DNA from: Erysipelatoclostridium sp. AM42-17
Lineage (GTDB): Bacteria; Bacillota_I; Bacilli_A; Erysipelotrichales; Coprobacillaceae
DNA: 46,394 nt
Direction of reading: 5' to 3'
Assembly (NCBI RefSeq): GCF_003480255.1
Contig: NZ_QUIN01000020.1
Span: forward strand, 1-46,394
The notes below the pieces were generated by a model, which made no database searches, was not told the origin of the DNA, and saw only the letters and a program-made list of their open reading frames with translations. The position numbers and the translations under genes are program-made. Shown here piece by piece: positions 27,073 to 35,158 of the stretch. Within the stretch, counting starts at the first letter, position 1, and every line of letters begins with the position of its first letter.

Positions 27073-27660
27073 ATGAAAAAATACTATGCTGTAAAAAAAG
27101 GAAAGAAAACAGGAATATTTGAAACTTGGAATGAGTGTAAGGAACAAGTATCTGGTTTTTCAGGTGCCGAATATAAATCATTTGCCTCGTTACAAGAAGC
27201 CAAAGATTTTTTAAAAGTAAAAAAAGAAAATTTAAGTGAAGTCGATTTGCTTGCCTATGTTGATGGAAGTTATAACATTAAAACTAAAGAATATGGTTAT
27301 GGTTGTGTTATTATTGAAGGACAACAAGTTATTCAACAGCTTTATGGTAAAGGACACCTTGAAGAATATATTTCAATGAGAAATGTCTCAGGAGAAATAT
27401 TAGGATGTCAAAAAGCAATAGAGTATGCCATAAAACATAATTACCATCATATTTGCATCTATTATGATTATGAAGGAATAGAAAAATGGGCAAAAGGATT
27501 ATGGAAAGCCAATAAACCAGGAACAATCAACTATGTAAAAAAAATACAAGAATATCAAAAACAAATAGATATTTCTTTTATAAAAGTCTTAGCTCATAGT
27601 GGAGATACTTATAATGAAATAGCTGATAGCTTAGCTAAAAAGGCGGTAGGAATAAAATGA
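27073..27660 (+). CDS. rnhA: Ribonuclease H with N-terminal hybrid-binding domain
   Basis: 195-residue RNase HI that cleaves RNA in RNA-DNA hybrids. The N-terminal hybrid-binding domain (about 1-50: KYYAVKKGKKTGIF and SFASLQEAKDFL) is followed by the RNase H fold with the four acidic catalytic residues D64 (YVDGSY), E108 (SGEILG), D132 (YYDYEG) and D185 (NEIADSLA). The order and spacing match a complete enzyme. It starts after GAGGTG. Its stop overlaps the start of the next gene by four bases (ATGA), so it is translationally coupled to a secreted nuclease. Confidence 0.92.
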   Translation: MKKYYAVKKGKKTGIFETWNECKEQVSGFSGAEYKSFASLQEAKDFLKVKKENLSEVDLLAYVDGSYNIKTKEYGYGCVIIEGQQVIQQLYGKGHLEEYISMRNVSGEILGCQKAIEYAIKHNYHHICIYYDYEGIEKWAKGLWKANKPGTINYVKKIQEYQKQIDISFIKVLAHSGDTYNEIADSLAKKAVGIK

Positions 27661-28169
27661 AAATTCCCAAATCAAAAGTTAAAAAATTATCAAAAACTTT
27701 TTTAGGAGCACTTATTATACTATGTGCGCTTGGTTATAATTTGTATCGTGAAAGTCAAACAGAATCATCAAAACGTTTTGAAGTAACTTTAAATCGTTGT
27801 GTAGATGGTGATACTGCTTGGTTTAATATAGATGGAAAAAAAACCAAAGTGCGCTTTTTATACATTGATACCCCTGAATCAACCAAAACAATAGAACCCT
27901 ATGGTAAAGAGGCAAGTCGTTATGTAAAGACACAATTAGAAAATGCGCAAACCATTGAATTAGAGTACAATCCTGAAGGCAATCAAAAAGATAAGTATAA
28001 TCGAACTTTGGCATGGGTATTTATAGATCATGTTTTATTACAAGAAAAAATAGCCAGTCAAGGCTATTGCAAAAAGTTTTATGATTATGGATGTAACTAT
28101 ACATACAAATCAGTTATTATCAAAGCCGACCAAGAAGCTAAAAGAAAAGGTATAGGCTTATATAGTTAA
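27657..28169 (+). CDS. Membrane-anchored thermonuclease (staphylococcal nuclease homologue)
   Basis: 170-residue SNase-like nuclease. A basic N-terminus and one hydrophobic span (about 14-30) should export or anchor it outside the membrane. The catalytic residues of the staphylococcal enzyme are all recognisable: R66 and E74 (in KVRFLYIDTPES) and R116 (in YNRTLAW), with calcium ligands D52 and D71. It would degrade extracellular DNA or RNA in a calcium-dependent way. The ATGA overlap with rnhA shows coupling of a cytoplasmic and an extracytoplasmic nuclease, and a shared terminator follows. Confidence 0.9.
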   Translation: MKIPKSKVKKLSKTFLGALIILCALGYNLYRESQTESSKRFEVTLNRCVDGDTAWFNIDGKKTKVRFLYIDTPESTKTIEPYGKEASRYVKTQLENAQTIELEYNPEGNQKDKYNRTLAWVFIDHVLLQEKIASQGYCKKFYDYGCNYTYKSVIIKADQEAKRKGIGLYS

Positions 28170-28170
28170 T

Positions 28171-28204
28171 AAAAGCGTAACTATGAAGTTACGCTTGTTT
28201 TTTA
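28171..28204. terminator. Terminator shared by the nuclease and the convergent membrane gene
   Basis: AAGCGTAAC (28173-28181) and GTTACGCTT (28188-28196) form a 9-bp stem with a 6-base loop and a T run on the right. The TAA of the minus-strand gene (28189-28191) lies in the stem. Confidence 0.85.
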
Positions 28205-28476
28205 TTCTTTTTATTAATAATAAATATAATGATAATTGTTATAACGATAACGATTGGACAAATCCAGATAAAATTGCTTTTAATATATTGTGCATCTCCT
28301 GACCACCAAGAGAACCATTCACCACATTTTTTAATTAAAATAGCGATAGCATAAGAAAAAGTTCCACATCCAACTAAACCAATAATGACTTGAATCCATT
28401 TCTTTAAGACTTCTTTAAATAAAATAACTGTAGCTAAGCATACTAAAGCAATAAACATATTAATAACGAAATGCAT
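28189..28476 (-). CDS. Small membrane protein with three spans, unknown
   Basis: 95 residues with hydrophobic segments at about 4-20, 28-48 and 68-88, and a lysine-rich C-terminus. No family recognised. AAGGAGG sits at ideal distance before the ATG, which supports real translation. It stands alone between convergent and divergent neighbours. A tryptophan-rich loop (CGEWFSWWSGD) between spans two and three is its only striking feature. Confidence 0.65.
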   Translation of the reverse strand: MHFVINMFIALVCLATVILFKEVLKKWIQVIIGLVGCGTFSYAIAILIKKCGEWFSWWSGDAQYIKSNFIWICPIVIVITIIIIFIINKKNKKQA

Positions 28477-28589
28477 TTCGATTCCTCCTTATATACCTAA
28501 TAAAAATATCATAAAATAAGGGTAAATGCAATATTGTCGTGCGCTAAATTCCTATTTATGATAAGATAAAAGTAATTGGGGGTATATTT

Positions 28590-29564
28590 ATGAAATTACT
28601 AACAATCTGCATACCGTGTCATAATTCACTAACAACAATGCATAAAAGTATAAGTTCTTGTTTACTAATGAAAGAAGAACTTGAAGTGATTATTGTTGAT
28701 GAAAATTCAACTGATGAAACTTATATGATAGCTAAAGAATATGAAAAAGAATATCCAGATACGATAAAAGTGATTAAAATTGGTGATTATGATTCTGCCA
28801 TAGAAGCAGCAATAGATCACAGTGAGGGACTTTATTTCAAAGTATTACAATGTCAAGATTATTTTGATCAACCTTCTTTAGTGAGTGTTATCGAGACATT
28901 AAGAGATATTATACGTATACAAGCTAATCTTGATTTGTTACTTACTAATTATAAAGTAGCTATTCCAGAAGAAAAAGAATATCTATATTCTTATGCAAAA
29001 ACATTACCAACGGAAACGTTATTTGGATGGCATTCTTTAAAAAAAATATCACAGTGGACTTTGTTTAATAATGCGGCATTGACTTTTAAAACAAGTATTT
29101 TAAAACAAATTCAACATCAAGTTAAACAAATGGGTAATTATTTTGAATTATGGTCATATTTAGCTTTAACTCATGTTAAATCAATGTATTATTTAAACAT
29201 TCCTTTCTATTGTTTTGGTAAAAAACCATATCAATATGATCAATATGATAGTCAATATATATCTGATTTATTAATGACTTTATTTACAAGTATTGATGTT
29301 TATGCTTTAAAGAGTAGAAAACAAAGACATTATTTTATTCATTATCTATCTGTTGTCTTTATTATTGCGATGGTTTGGTTTGTTAATGAAAATCAAGAAG
29401 CAAGCAAAATTAAATTATGGAAAGAAATGGCTTTACATGATCCTAAGTTATTTAAAGCTATTTATCATCAACTACCAGGAAGACGCATAGGTCTTGATAA
29501 TAAATTAGGAAATACGATTTTGATGAAGAATTATGATTTGTTAAAAAGTAAATTTCATATGTGA
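28590..29564 (+). CDS. Family 2 glycosyltransferase
   Basis: 324-residue GT-A glycosyltransferase with the N-terminal TICIPCHNS strand and the DENSTDET motif (about 38-45) that binds the nucleotide sugar. The usual DXD is not obvious: the expected place reads QCQDYFD. No membrane span is clear apart from a hydrophobic stretch around 252-263. The C-terminal half is family-variable and gives no acceptor clue. It is a single gene with GGGGG before the ATG. It may decorate cell-wall polymers or teichoic acid; this is inferred from the family only. Confidence 0.82.
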   Translation: MKLLTICIPCHNSLTTMHKSISSCLLMKEELEVIIVDENSTDETYMIAKEYEKEYPDTIKVIKIGDYDSAIEAAIDHSEGLYFKVLQCQDYFDQPSLVSVIETLRDIIRIQANLDLLLTNYKVAIPEEKEYLYSYAKTLPTETLFGWHSLKKISQWTLFNNAALTFKTSILKQIQHQVKQMGNYFELWSYLALTHVKSMYYLNIPFYCFGKKPYQYDQYDSQYISDLLMTLFTSIDVYALKSRKQRHYFIHYLSVVFIIAMVWFVNENQEASKIKLWKEMALHDPKLFKAIYHQLPGRRIGLDNKLGNTILMKNYDLLKSKFHM

Positions 29565-29648
29565 TTGTATACACACAAAATAGAATATGTAATATTTTTG
29601 TAAAAATCATAAATAAGTTAGTTAATTTTAAAAAAATAAACAAAATTA

Positions 29649-29676
29649 TTGACAATGTTTATTATTCTTATATAAT
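29649..29676 (+). promoter_or_regulatory. Consensus promoter of the leader transcript before cysE
   Basis: TTGACA (29649-29654), a 16-base spacer and TATAAT (29671-29676): both hexamers are perfect, yet the nearest gene start is 196 bases away and a terminator intervenes. Confidence 0.75.
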
Positions 29677-29682
29677 GATAGA

Positions 29683-29768
29683 CATAAATCAATAGATTTA
29701 TAAGGGGAAGGGGTCAAACCTATCAAGTTTAGAAAAGAACTCATGGGGGATGAGTTCTTTTCTTATAT
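29683..29768 (+). ncRNA. Candidate small RNA or attenuator leader upstream of cysE
   Basis: Starting about seven bases after a perfect promoter, the predicted transcript has a 7-bp hairpin (ATAAATC/GATTTAT, 29684-29701), a purine-rich GGGGAAGGGG segment, and a strong terminator: GAAAAGAACTCAT with ATGAGTTCTTTTC around a GGGG loop, ending near 29762. AAGTTTAG before and CTAAACTT after the terminator are complementary and could form a competing structure. No known riboswitch or T-box pattern is recognised. Either a stand-alone RNA of about 80 nucleotides or a regulated leader of cysE. The rest of the 308-base gap holds TTGTATACAC right after the GT2 stop and a possible TTGAAA/TATAGA promoter (29824-29851) for cysE. 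Confidence 0.45.
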
Positions 29769-29872
29769 TCTAATAGCCTAAACTTATAAAAATGTAAACA
29801 TAAAATAAAAATGAGCATATAACTTGAAATATATATGTCATTTTGTATAGAATACACACAAGGAGTGGGAAT

Positions 29873-30415
29873 GTGAAAGAAAAAGGATTAATCAAAAAGG
29901 TGCTAGAAACAGATCCGGCTGCGAGAAATTGGTTTAATGTAGTAATTAACTATCCAGGTGTACATGCGATGTTTTTTTATCGTATTAATCATTTTTTATG
30001 GACAACATGTCATCTTAAGTTGATTGCTCGTTTTTTAAGTCAGTTAGCACGCTTTATTACAGGTATTGAAATTCACCCTGGAGCTACGATTGGTCGACGT
30101 TTTTTTATAGACCATGGTATGGGTGTTGTTATTGGTGAAACAACGATTATTGGTGATGATTGTGTTTTATATCAAGGGGTGACTCTTGGTGGTGTTGGTA
30201 CTGGTGAACATAAGGTAAAGCGTCATCCGACATTATTAAATAATGTAATGATTTCAGCTGGAGCAAAAGTGATTGGTGATGTGACGATTGGTAATAATAG
30301 TATTGTAGGAGCACAAACAGTCGTTTTGTCAGATGTTCCTGATAATTGTACGGTTGTTGGTGTACCAGCATATATTGTTAAAGAGAATGGTCAAAGAATT
30401 AACAAAAAATTATAA
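29873..30415 (+). CDS. cysE: Serine O-acetyltransferase
   Basis: Left-handed beta-helix acetyltransferase that makes O-acetylserine for cysteine synthesis. The hexapeptide-repeat part is intact: [21 protein letters not shown], and the final VVGVPAYIV. Catalytic His and Asp are in the IDHGMG block. The protein is 180 residues, shorter than E. coli CysE (273) but normal for Gram-positive types. The frame is open to a TTG at 29843, but AAGGAG lies directly before GTG 29873, and the ATG two bases earlier meets an immediate stop, so GTG is the start. metY at 13037 is a functional partner in sulfur assimilation. The PAP2 gene overlaps its 3' end. Confidence 0.93.
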   Translation: MKEKGLIKKVLETDPAARNWFNVVINYPGVHAMFFYRINHFLWTTCHLKLIARFLSQLARFITGIEIHPGATIGRRFFIDHGMGVVIGETTIIGDDCVLYQGVTLGGVGTGEHKVKRHPTLLNNVMISAGAKVIGDVTIGNNSIVGAQTVVLSDVPDNCTVVGVPAYIVKENGQRINKKL

Positions 30416-31004
30416 GCAATGGTTGTGGTTAATACCATTCATTGCTTTTCTTTTAGATTTTTTTTGCATTACTTATCGTCTTAGCACAGGAATTGATCAA
30501 GAAGTCTATCAATTTTTGCATACTATTCAAAACCCAGTACTTACGCAAATTTTTAAAATGATTACTTTTTTAGGAAGTTCTTATTGTTTAATAGGACTGG
30601 GAATTGTTGTAGCAATCATCCAATATAAAAAAGGAATTCTCTATGGAATCCATTTAGGATTAGTTCATATCATTAATAATATGATTAAAGCCTTCATTAA
30701 AAGACCACGACCAAATCCAATTTATCATTTGGTTAAAGAAACAAATTATAGTTTTCCCAGTGGTCATGCTATGGCTTCAACGATTGCTTATTGTATGTTA
30801 GATGACTATCTTCAACAAACATCTTTACCTTATAAAAATATAATCCATATTGTGATGTATTCTCTTATATTTCTTATTTGTTTAAGTCGTGTATATTTAG
30901 GAGTTCATTACTTTTCTGATGTATTAGGTGGATTTTTATTTTCTTTAAGTTATTATTTATTTATCAAATATCATTATTTATTAAATCCTAAGCATAATGC
31001 TTAG
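30387..31004 (+). CDS. PAP2-family membrane phosphatase
   Basis: About 205-residue integral membrane phosphatase with five or six spans. The three PAP2 motifs are present: [15 protein letters not shown] and [12 protein letters not shown], the last two holding the catalytic histidines. Likely substrates are phosphatidic acid, phosphatidylglycerol phosphate or undecaprenyl pyrophosphate. The frame extends to ATG 30333, deep inside cysE; ATG 30387 ([12 protein letters not shown]) gives a natural cytoplasmic N-terminus and a 29-base overlap with cysE, implying coupling. The ribosome site for either is weak. A palindromic terminator covers the stop. Confidence 0.85.
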   Translation: MVKELTKNYKQWLWLIPFIAFLLDFFCITYRLSTGIDQEVYQFLHTIQNPVLTQIFKMITFLGSSYCLIGLGIVVAIIQYKKGILYGIHLGLVHIINNMIKAFIKRPRPNPIYHLVKETNYSFPSGHAMASTIAYCMLDDYLQQTSLPYKNIIHIVMYSLIFLICLSRVYLGVHYFSDVLGGFLFSLSYYLFIKYHYLLNPKHNA

Positions 31005-31016
31005 GATTTAATTTTG
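30981..31016 (+). terminator. Terminator overlapping the PAP2 stop codon
   Basis: TTAAATCCTAAGCA and TGCTTAGGATTTAA form a 14-bp stem with a 3-base loop, followed by TTTT. The PAP2 TAG lies in the right arm. Confidence 0.85.
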
Positions 31017-31063
31017 ATTAAGAATGGAGCTATGATATAATAATAAAACAAGGAGAATCAGTT

Positions 31064-32173
31064 ATGAATAAAAAAGAAATGTTAAGAAAATATAGTTATT
31101 TGTTCATTGTCTTATGTTTAGTTGCTATATTTTATAAAGTTTTTGATGTTACTATTTTTGGATATATATTAAATGCATTTTTACCTTTGATTATCGGAGC
31201 AGTATTGGCTTATTTTTTACAACCATTAGTTTTAGGATTAGAAAACAGATTAGATAAATCAAATAATAAATGGTTATTAAAACACAGTCATAATTTAAGT
31301 TCAGTATTAGTATTTTTATTATTTATTCTTATTATTGCTTTATTTTTGGTGTTTTTAATACCAACAGTTGTAAATTATGGAATTCATTTAGCGAAGAATA
31401 TTACTTCTTATGTAGACGAATTTGAAGCATCTATGTTGACAACATTTGGTCATGGTCAGATTTATAATCTTGTAATTAAAGGCGAAAGAATGATTATTCA
31501 TTATTTTGATTCACCATCATTTGTTGAAGCAGGTGCTCTATTAAAAACAATTTCTAAAACCGGAAGTACAATGATGACAATTTTGATTGGTCTTATTTTC
31601 TGCCCTTATGTTTTAATTGAAGCCAAAAAATTAGTTAGTATTTTTGATCGTTTTATGCTTCTATTTATTGAACCAGAAAATCTTAATTTAATTCATGAAT
31701 ATGCTTATCGTTCACATCGTATTTTTGGTTCATTTATTTATGGGAAATTTATAGATTCTATTATTATTGGTTTAATAGCGTTAGTAGGTTTTGGATTATT
31801 AGGGTTAAAGTTTTTCCCATTACTTGCTTTTATCGTTTTTATTACCAATATGATTCCTTATTTTGGACCTTTTATTGGAGGGATACCGGTTGTTTTTATT
31901 GCATTACTTACAAATGGTTTAGCATCGGGTATTTATAGTGCTATTTTCATTTTTGCTTTACAACAATTTGATGGTTTAATTTTGGGACCAGCTATTTTAG
32001 GAGATACGGTTGGTATTTCACCATTCTGGATTATTTGTTCTATTACAGTATTTGGCAATATGTTTGGTTTTATCGGTATGTTTTTAGGGGTCCCACTTAT
32101 TTGTGTGATTAGAATGTTATTTAGAGATTTTATAGATTATTCTAAAAATAAAAAAAGAAGCGAAGTATCATAA
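31064..32173 (+). CDS. AI-2E family transporter (YtvI/PerM type permease)
   Basis: 369-residue polytopic membrane protein with the family topology: two or three N-terminal spans, a soluble central stretch (about 120-165), then four or five spans. The FGPFIGGIPVVFIAL and GPAILGDTVGISPFWII blocks are the AI-2E (UPF0118) signatures. The name comes from TqsA, but many members export other solutes or move ions, so autoinducer transport should not be assumed. It starts after AAGGAG and is a single gene. Confidence 0.9.
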   Translation: MNKKEMLRKYSYLFIVLCLVAIFYKVFDVTIFGYILNAFLPLIIGAVLAYFLQPLVLGLENRLDKSNNKWLLKHSHNLSSVLVFLLFILIIALFLVFLIPTVVNYGIHLAKNITSYVDEFEASMLTTFGHGQIYNLVIKGERMIIHYFDSPSFVEAGALLKTISKTGSTMMTILIGLIFCPYVLIEAKKLVSIFDRFMLLFIEPENLNLIHEYAYRSHRIFGSFIYGKFIDSIIIGLIALVGFGLLGLKFFPLLAFIVFITNMIPYFGPFIGGIPVVFIALLTNGLASGIYSAIFIFALQQFDGLILGPAILGDTVGISPFWIICSITVFGNMFGFIGMFLGVPLICVIRMLFRDFIDYSKNKKRSEVS

Positions 32174-32229
32174 GTATATTTTAAACATATTTATTTAATA
32201 GTGTTATAATGAAACAAAGGGGGTATTTT

Positions 32230-33393
32230 ATGAATAAAGTCATAATAAGTGATGATGTTAAGTATATTGGAGTGGATGATACAACACTGGATCTTTTTGA
32301 AAGTCAATATGTAGTTCCTCATGGTGTTAGTTACAATTCTTATCTTATTTTAGATGATAAGATTGCAGTAATGGACACGGTTGATGCAAGAAAAACAAAG
32401 GAATGGTTTGCTAACTTGGAGCATGAATTAAAAGACAGAACACCTGATTATTTAGTAGTTTCTCATTTAGAACCTGACCATTCGGCTAATATTCAACTAT
32501 TTGTTGAAAAGTATCCTCAAGTTAAATTAGTTTTAAGTGCGAAAGCAAAAGCTATGTTGCTACAATTTTTTGATATTGAAGACATCGATCAAAGATGTTT
32601 GGTTGTAAAAGAAGGACAAGTTTTAGATTTAGGTAAACATCATTTAAAATTTATTATGGCACCGATGGTTCATTGGCCAGAAGTGATGGTAGAATATGAA
32701 ACAGAAGAAAAAATACTATTTTCAGCAGATGGTTTTGGTAAATTTGGTGCTTTATTATATGAAGAAGACTGGGCTTGTGAAGCAAGACGTTATTATTTTA
32801 ATATTGTAGGAAAATATGGCGGACCGGTTCAAACTTTATTGAAGAAAGCAAGTGCTTTAGATATTCAAATGATTTGCCCATTGCATGGTCCTATCCTTAA
32901 AGATAATTTAAGTTATTACATTGATAAATATCAAATTTGGAGTCGTTATGAAAGTGAAGATGAAGGTGTATTTGTGGCTTGTGCTTCTATTCACGGTAAT
33001 ACAAAAGATGTGGCTTTAAAAGTAGTTGAGATGTTGAAAGCAAAAGGAATTAAAGTTGCTTTTGCAGATTTAACAAGAGATGATATGGCTGAAGCGATAG
33101 AAGATGCTTTTAGATATTCAAAAATGATTTTAGCAGCAGCTACATACGATGGTGGCATTTTTAGTCCAATGGAAGATTTCTTACACCGTTTACAACATAA
33201 AGGATATCAAAATAAAACAGTTGGTTTAATTGAAAATGGGTCTTGGGCACCACTCGCTAATAAGGTAATGAAAGATTTACTTGAATCAATGAAAAATATC
33301 AATATTTGCCAAAATACTGTAACAATTAAATCTACATATAAAAATGAAAATCTTGAAGCAATTAATCAATTACTTGATGAAATCAACGAATAA
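32230..33393 (+). CDS. fprA: FprA-type flavo-diiron protein (oxygen/nitric oxide reductase)
   Basis: Reduces dioxygen to water or nitric oxide to nitrous oxide, protecting anaerobes. The metallo-beta-lactamase-like domain holds a complete diiron site: H79, E81 and D83 in HLEPDHSAN, then H148, D167 and H219. A C-terminal flavodoxin domain starts near 246 (VACASIHGNTKD binds FMN phosphate). There is no fused rubredoxin, so a separate electron donor is needed. The 387-residue length is standard. The frame is open to ATG 32209, but AAAGGGGG lies just before ATG 32230, which is chosen. It has a terminator and tRNA-Arg follows. Confidence 0.95.
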   Translation: MNKVIISDDVKYIGVDDTTLDLFESQYVVPHGVSYNSYLILDDKIAVMDTVDARKTKEWFANLEHELKDRTPDYLVVSHLEPDHSANIQLFVEKYPQVKLVLSAKAKAMLLQFFDIEDIDQRCLVVKEGQVLDLGKHHLKFIMAPMVHWPEVMVEYETEEKILFSADGFGKFGALLYEEDWACEARRYYFNIVGKYGGPVQTLLKKASALDIQMICPLHGPILKDNLSYYIDKYQIWSRYESEDEGVFVACASIHGNTKDVALKVVEMLKAKGIKVAFADLTRDDMAEAIEDAFRYSKMILAAATYDGGIFSPMEDFLHRLQHKGYQNKTVGLIENGSWAPLANKVMKDLLESMKNINICQNTVTIKSTYKNENLEAINQLLDEINE

Positions 33394-33420
33394 GGTCGCA
33401 ATACGCGACTTTATTTGTTA
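33392..33420 (+). terminator. Terminator of fprA
   Basis: AAGGTCGC and GCGACTTT pair over eight positions (one G-T) around AATAC, followed by a T-rich tail. The stop codon is at its left edge. Confidence 0.75.
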
Positions 33421-33476
33421 TTTCGGTTAAATAAATGATTGCATTTATCTTTATATATCGTTAAGATATAAGAGAT

Positions 33477-33553
33477 GTTTCCGTAGCTCAGCTGGATAGA
33501 GCAACCGCCTCCTAAGCGGTAGGTCGGGTGTTCGAATCACCTCGGGAACGCCA
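33477..33553 (+). tRNA. tRNA-Arg (anticodon CCU)
   Basis: Complete cloverleaf: acceptor GTTTCCG pairs with CGGGAAC (one G-T), the D arm contains AGCTCAGCTGGATAGAGC, and the anticodon stem ACCGC/GCGGT encloses the loop CTCCTAA with anticodon CCT. The T arm loop is TTCGAAT, and CCA is encoded. It reads AGG codons. It stands alone, followed by its own terminator. Confidence 0.97.
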
Positions 33554-33562
33554 GATAATAAT

Positions 33563-33600
33563 ACTGAAGGTTAACTTATGCCTTCAGTTGTTTTTTATTT
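33563..33600 (+). terminator. Terminator after tRNA-Arg
   Basis: ACTGAAGG (33563-33570) and CCTTCAGT (33581-33588) form an 8-bp stem with a 10-base loop, followed by TGTTTTTT. Confidence 0.9.
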
Positions 33601-33650
33601 TAGAGTATGTTAATTTGTAATAAATGATGTAGAAGTTAAGGAGTAATAAA

Positions 33651-35041
33651 ATGAATGATATAGTTCAAACAATTAAACAGGAAAAACAAGTATACATATC
33701 TACAATATTGATGATGGCTTTATTCACTTTTTTATTTTTAGGAATAGAATACTTATTTGTTGATATGATTTCTTTATCAACATCAAGTAAACATTCAGTA
33801 TGGGCACAAAATTGTATGCTTGGAATGAGTAGTTTAGGATTTTTATTATTTCCGATATATAATCGAATTTTTAAACAAAAACATGAAAAGATCAAAATTA
33901 TATTTTTTCTTTAATAACTATTATTTGTATCTTTGTTATTTACAATCATTTATCATATCAAATTACATTTATAGCAGGGCTTATTTTATTTTTAACTCTT
34001 GGCTTTTTAGGAAGTGTTACCTTTTATAAAGCAGCAAATATTCTTCAAAATAGTCAGTATTTAGCACGATTTGTTGGTGTTTCTTATATGATAGGAATTA
34101 TATTTCAGTTTTTAAATAATAATTTAGTATCTTCTAGGATTGTAGAGGTATGTATTTTATCAATCGTGATGTTCATTTTTATGATCATATTAAACAATCA
34201 AAAAACTCAAGCTTTTAATCAATACAATGAAAAGCATGATTCGAATATTAGAAGTGTTATGATTTCTTTAATATTATTGATTATTTTAATGTCGTGTGTT
34301 TTCAGCACGCTTGATAATGCTGTTACTTTAGTGCATGCTTCAGGTGTGGTAGATATTGGTCAATTACCAAGAATTTTACTAGCATTAAGTGGCTTGATTG
34401 CAGGCATCATTTTTGATTTTCAAAACCGAAAGTTCATGTGTCCCGTTATGTATTGTATGATGTTACTTTCTACCTTATGTATTATTGTTCTTAAGTTTTC
34501 TGAACCATTTTTAATAGGACTCATTATTTTCTATATGACAGCCGGATTTTTTGTTGTTTTCTTTACAACCAGTTTTATGGAATTGTCATATTATACGTAT
34601 TATCCTGATCTATGGGCAGGGTTGGGACGTGCGCTTAATAACATGACAGCAGCTTTATTTACAACTTACTCATTAAAAATTGTTTCTTTACATACTGATA
34701 TAAAAATGACTATTTATATTGTTTTATTGTATGTGCTAATAAGCATGATTACATTTGTATATATCTATCAAAGGAATAAGATGACAGAAAGAATAACATC
34801 AGTAAACAAAGAACGAAGTAAAGAAGAAAGGCTAGCATTAATTCAAAATGAATTTTCTTTTACACCTAGAGAAACAGAAGTATTTGATTGTTTAGTTTCT
34901 TGTGAAGACAGCATTCAAATGATTGCTGATCATTTATATATTTCAAAGCGTACTTTAGAAAGATATATTTCATCAATCTATAAAAAAACAGGTGTTAAAT
35001 CAAGAATTGGTTTAATCAATATCTATAATCAAAAAACATAA
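33651..35041 (+). pseudogene. Membrane-embedded LuxR-family regulator, split by a frameshift
   Basis: Two frames together encode one recognisable protein. Frame one (33651-33914, ribosome site AAGGAG) gives two membrane spans and stops at a TAA at 33912. The other frame is open from before 33902 to 35041, and continues with about eight more spans and a C-terminal LuxR-type helix-turn-helix (FTPRETEVFDCL, SKRTLERYISSIYKKTGV). The switch of minus one lies at a run of six T (33903-33908). The composite is an MFS-like sensor with a cytoplasmic DNA-binding tail, an architecture known from gut Actinobacteria and Bacillota regulators next to the genes they control. The 3' part alone could start at ATG 34088. 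Mutation, slippage or assembly error are all possible. It may regulate the surface-protein gene that follows. Confidence 0.75.
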
Positions 35042-35043
35042 TT

Positions 35044-35070
35044 GTCTTCTTTTTAGAAGACTTTTTTAAT
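35044..35070 (+). terminator. Terminator of the LuxR-type gene
   Basis: GTCTTCT and AGAAGAC pair around TTTT, followed by six T. Confidence 0.85.
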
Positions 35071-35158
35071 AAAATGACATTTGGCGGACATCCCTTATAC
35101 CTTTATAATTTAAACTTTTTTATAATAATTTTAAGAACAGGGAAGGAGAATATAAAAA

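Noticed and set aside
29683..29872. T-box or known riboswitch before cysE
   Set aside because: No T-box consensus (AGGGTGG-type) or other riboswitch core is visible, so the leader is reported only as an unnamed RNA candidate.
33477..33553. tRNA-Arg as an integration site for a mobile element covering 33.6-46.4 kb
   Set aside because: No integrase was found and the tRNA 3' end is not repeated further right in the window, so an element boundary cannot be supported.
33903..33909. TTTTTTC as a programmed -1 ribosomal frameshift site in the LuxR-type gene
   Set aside because: The heptamer is not in the register required for the X-XXY-YYZ rule in the upstream frame, and no obvious downstream pseudoknot was seen. 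Slippage or mutation explains the shift better.
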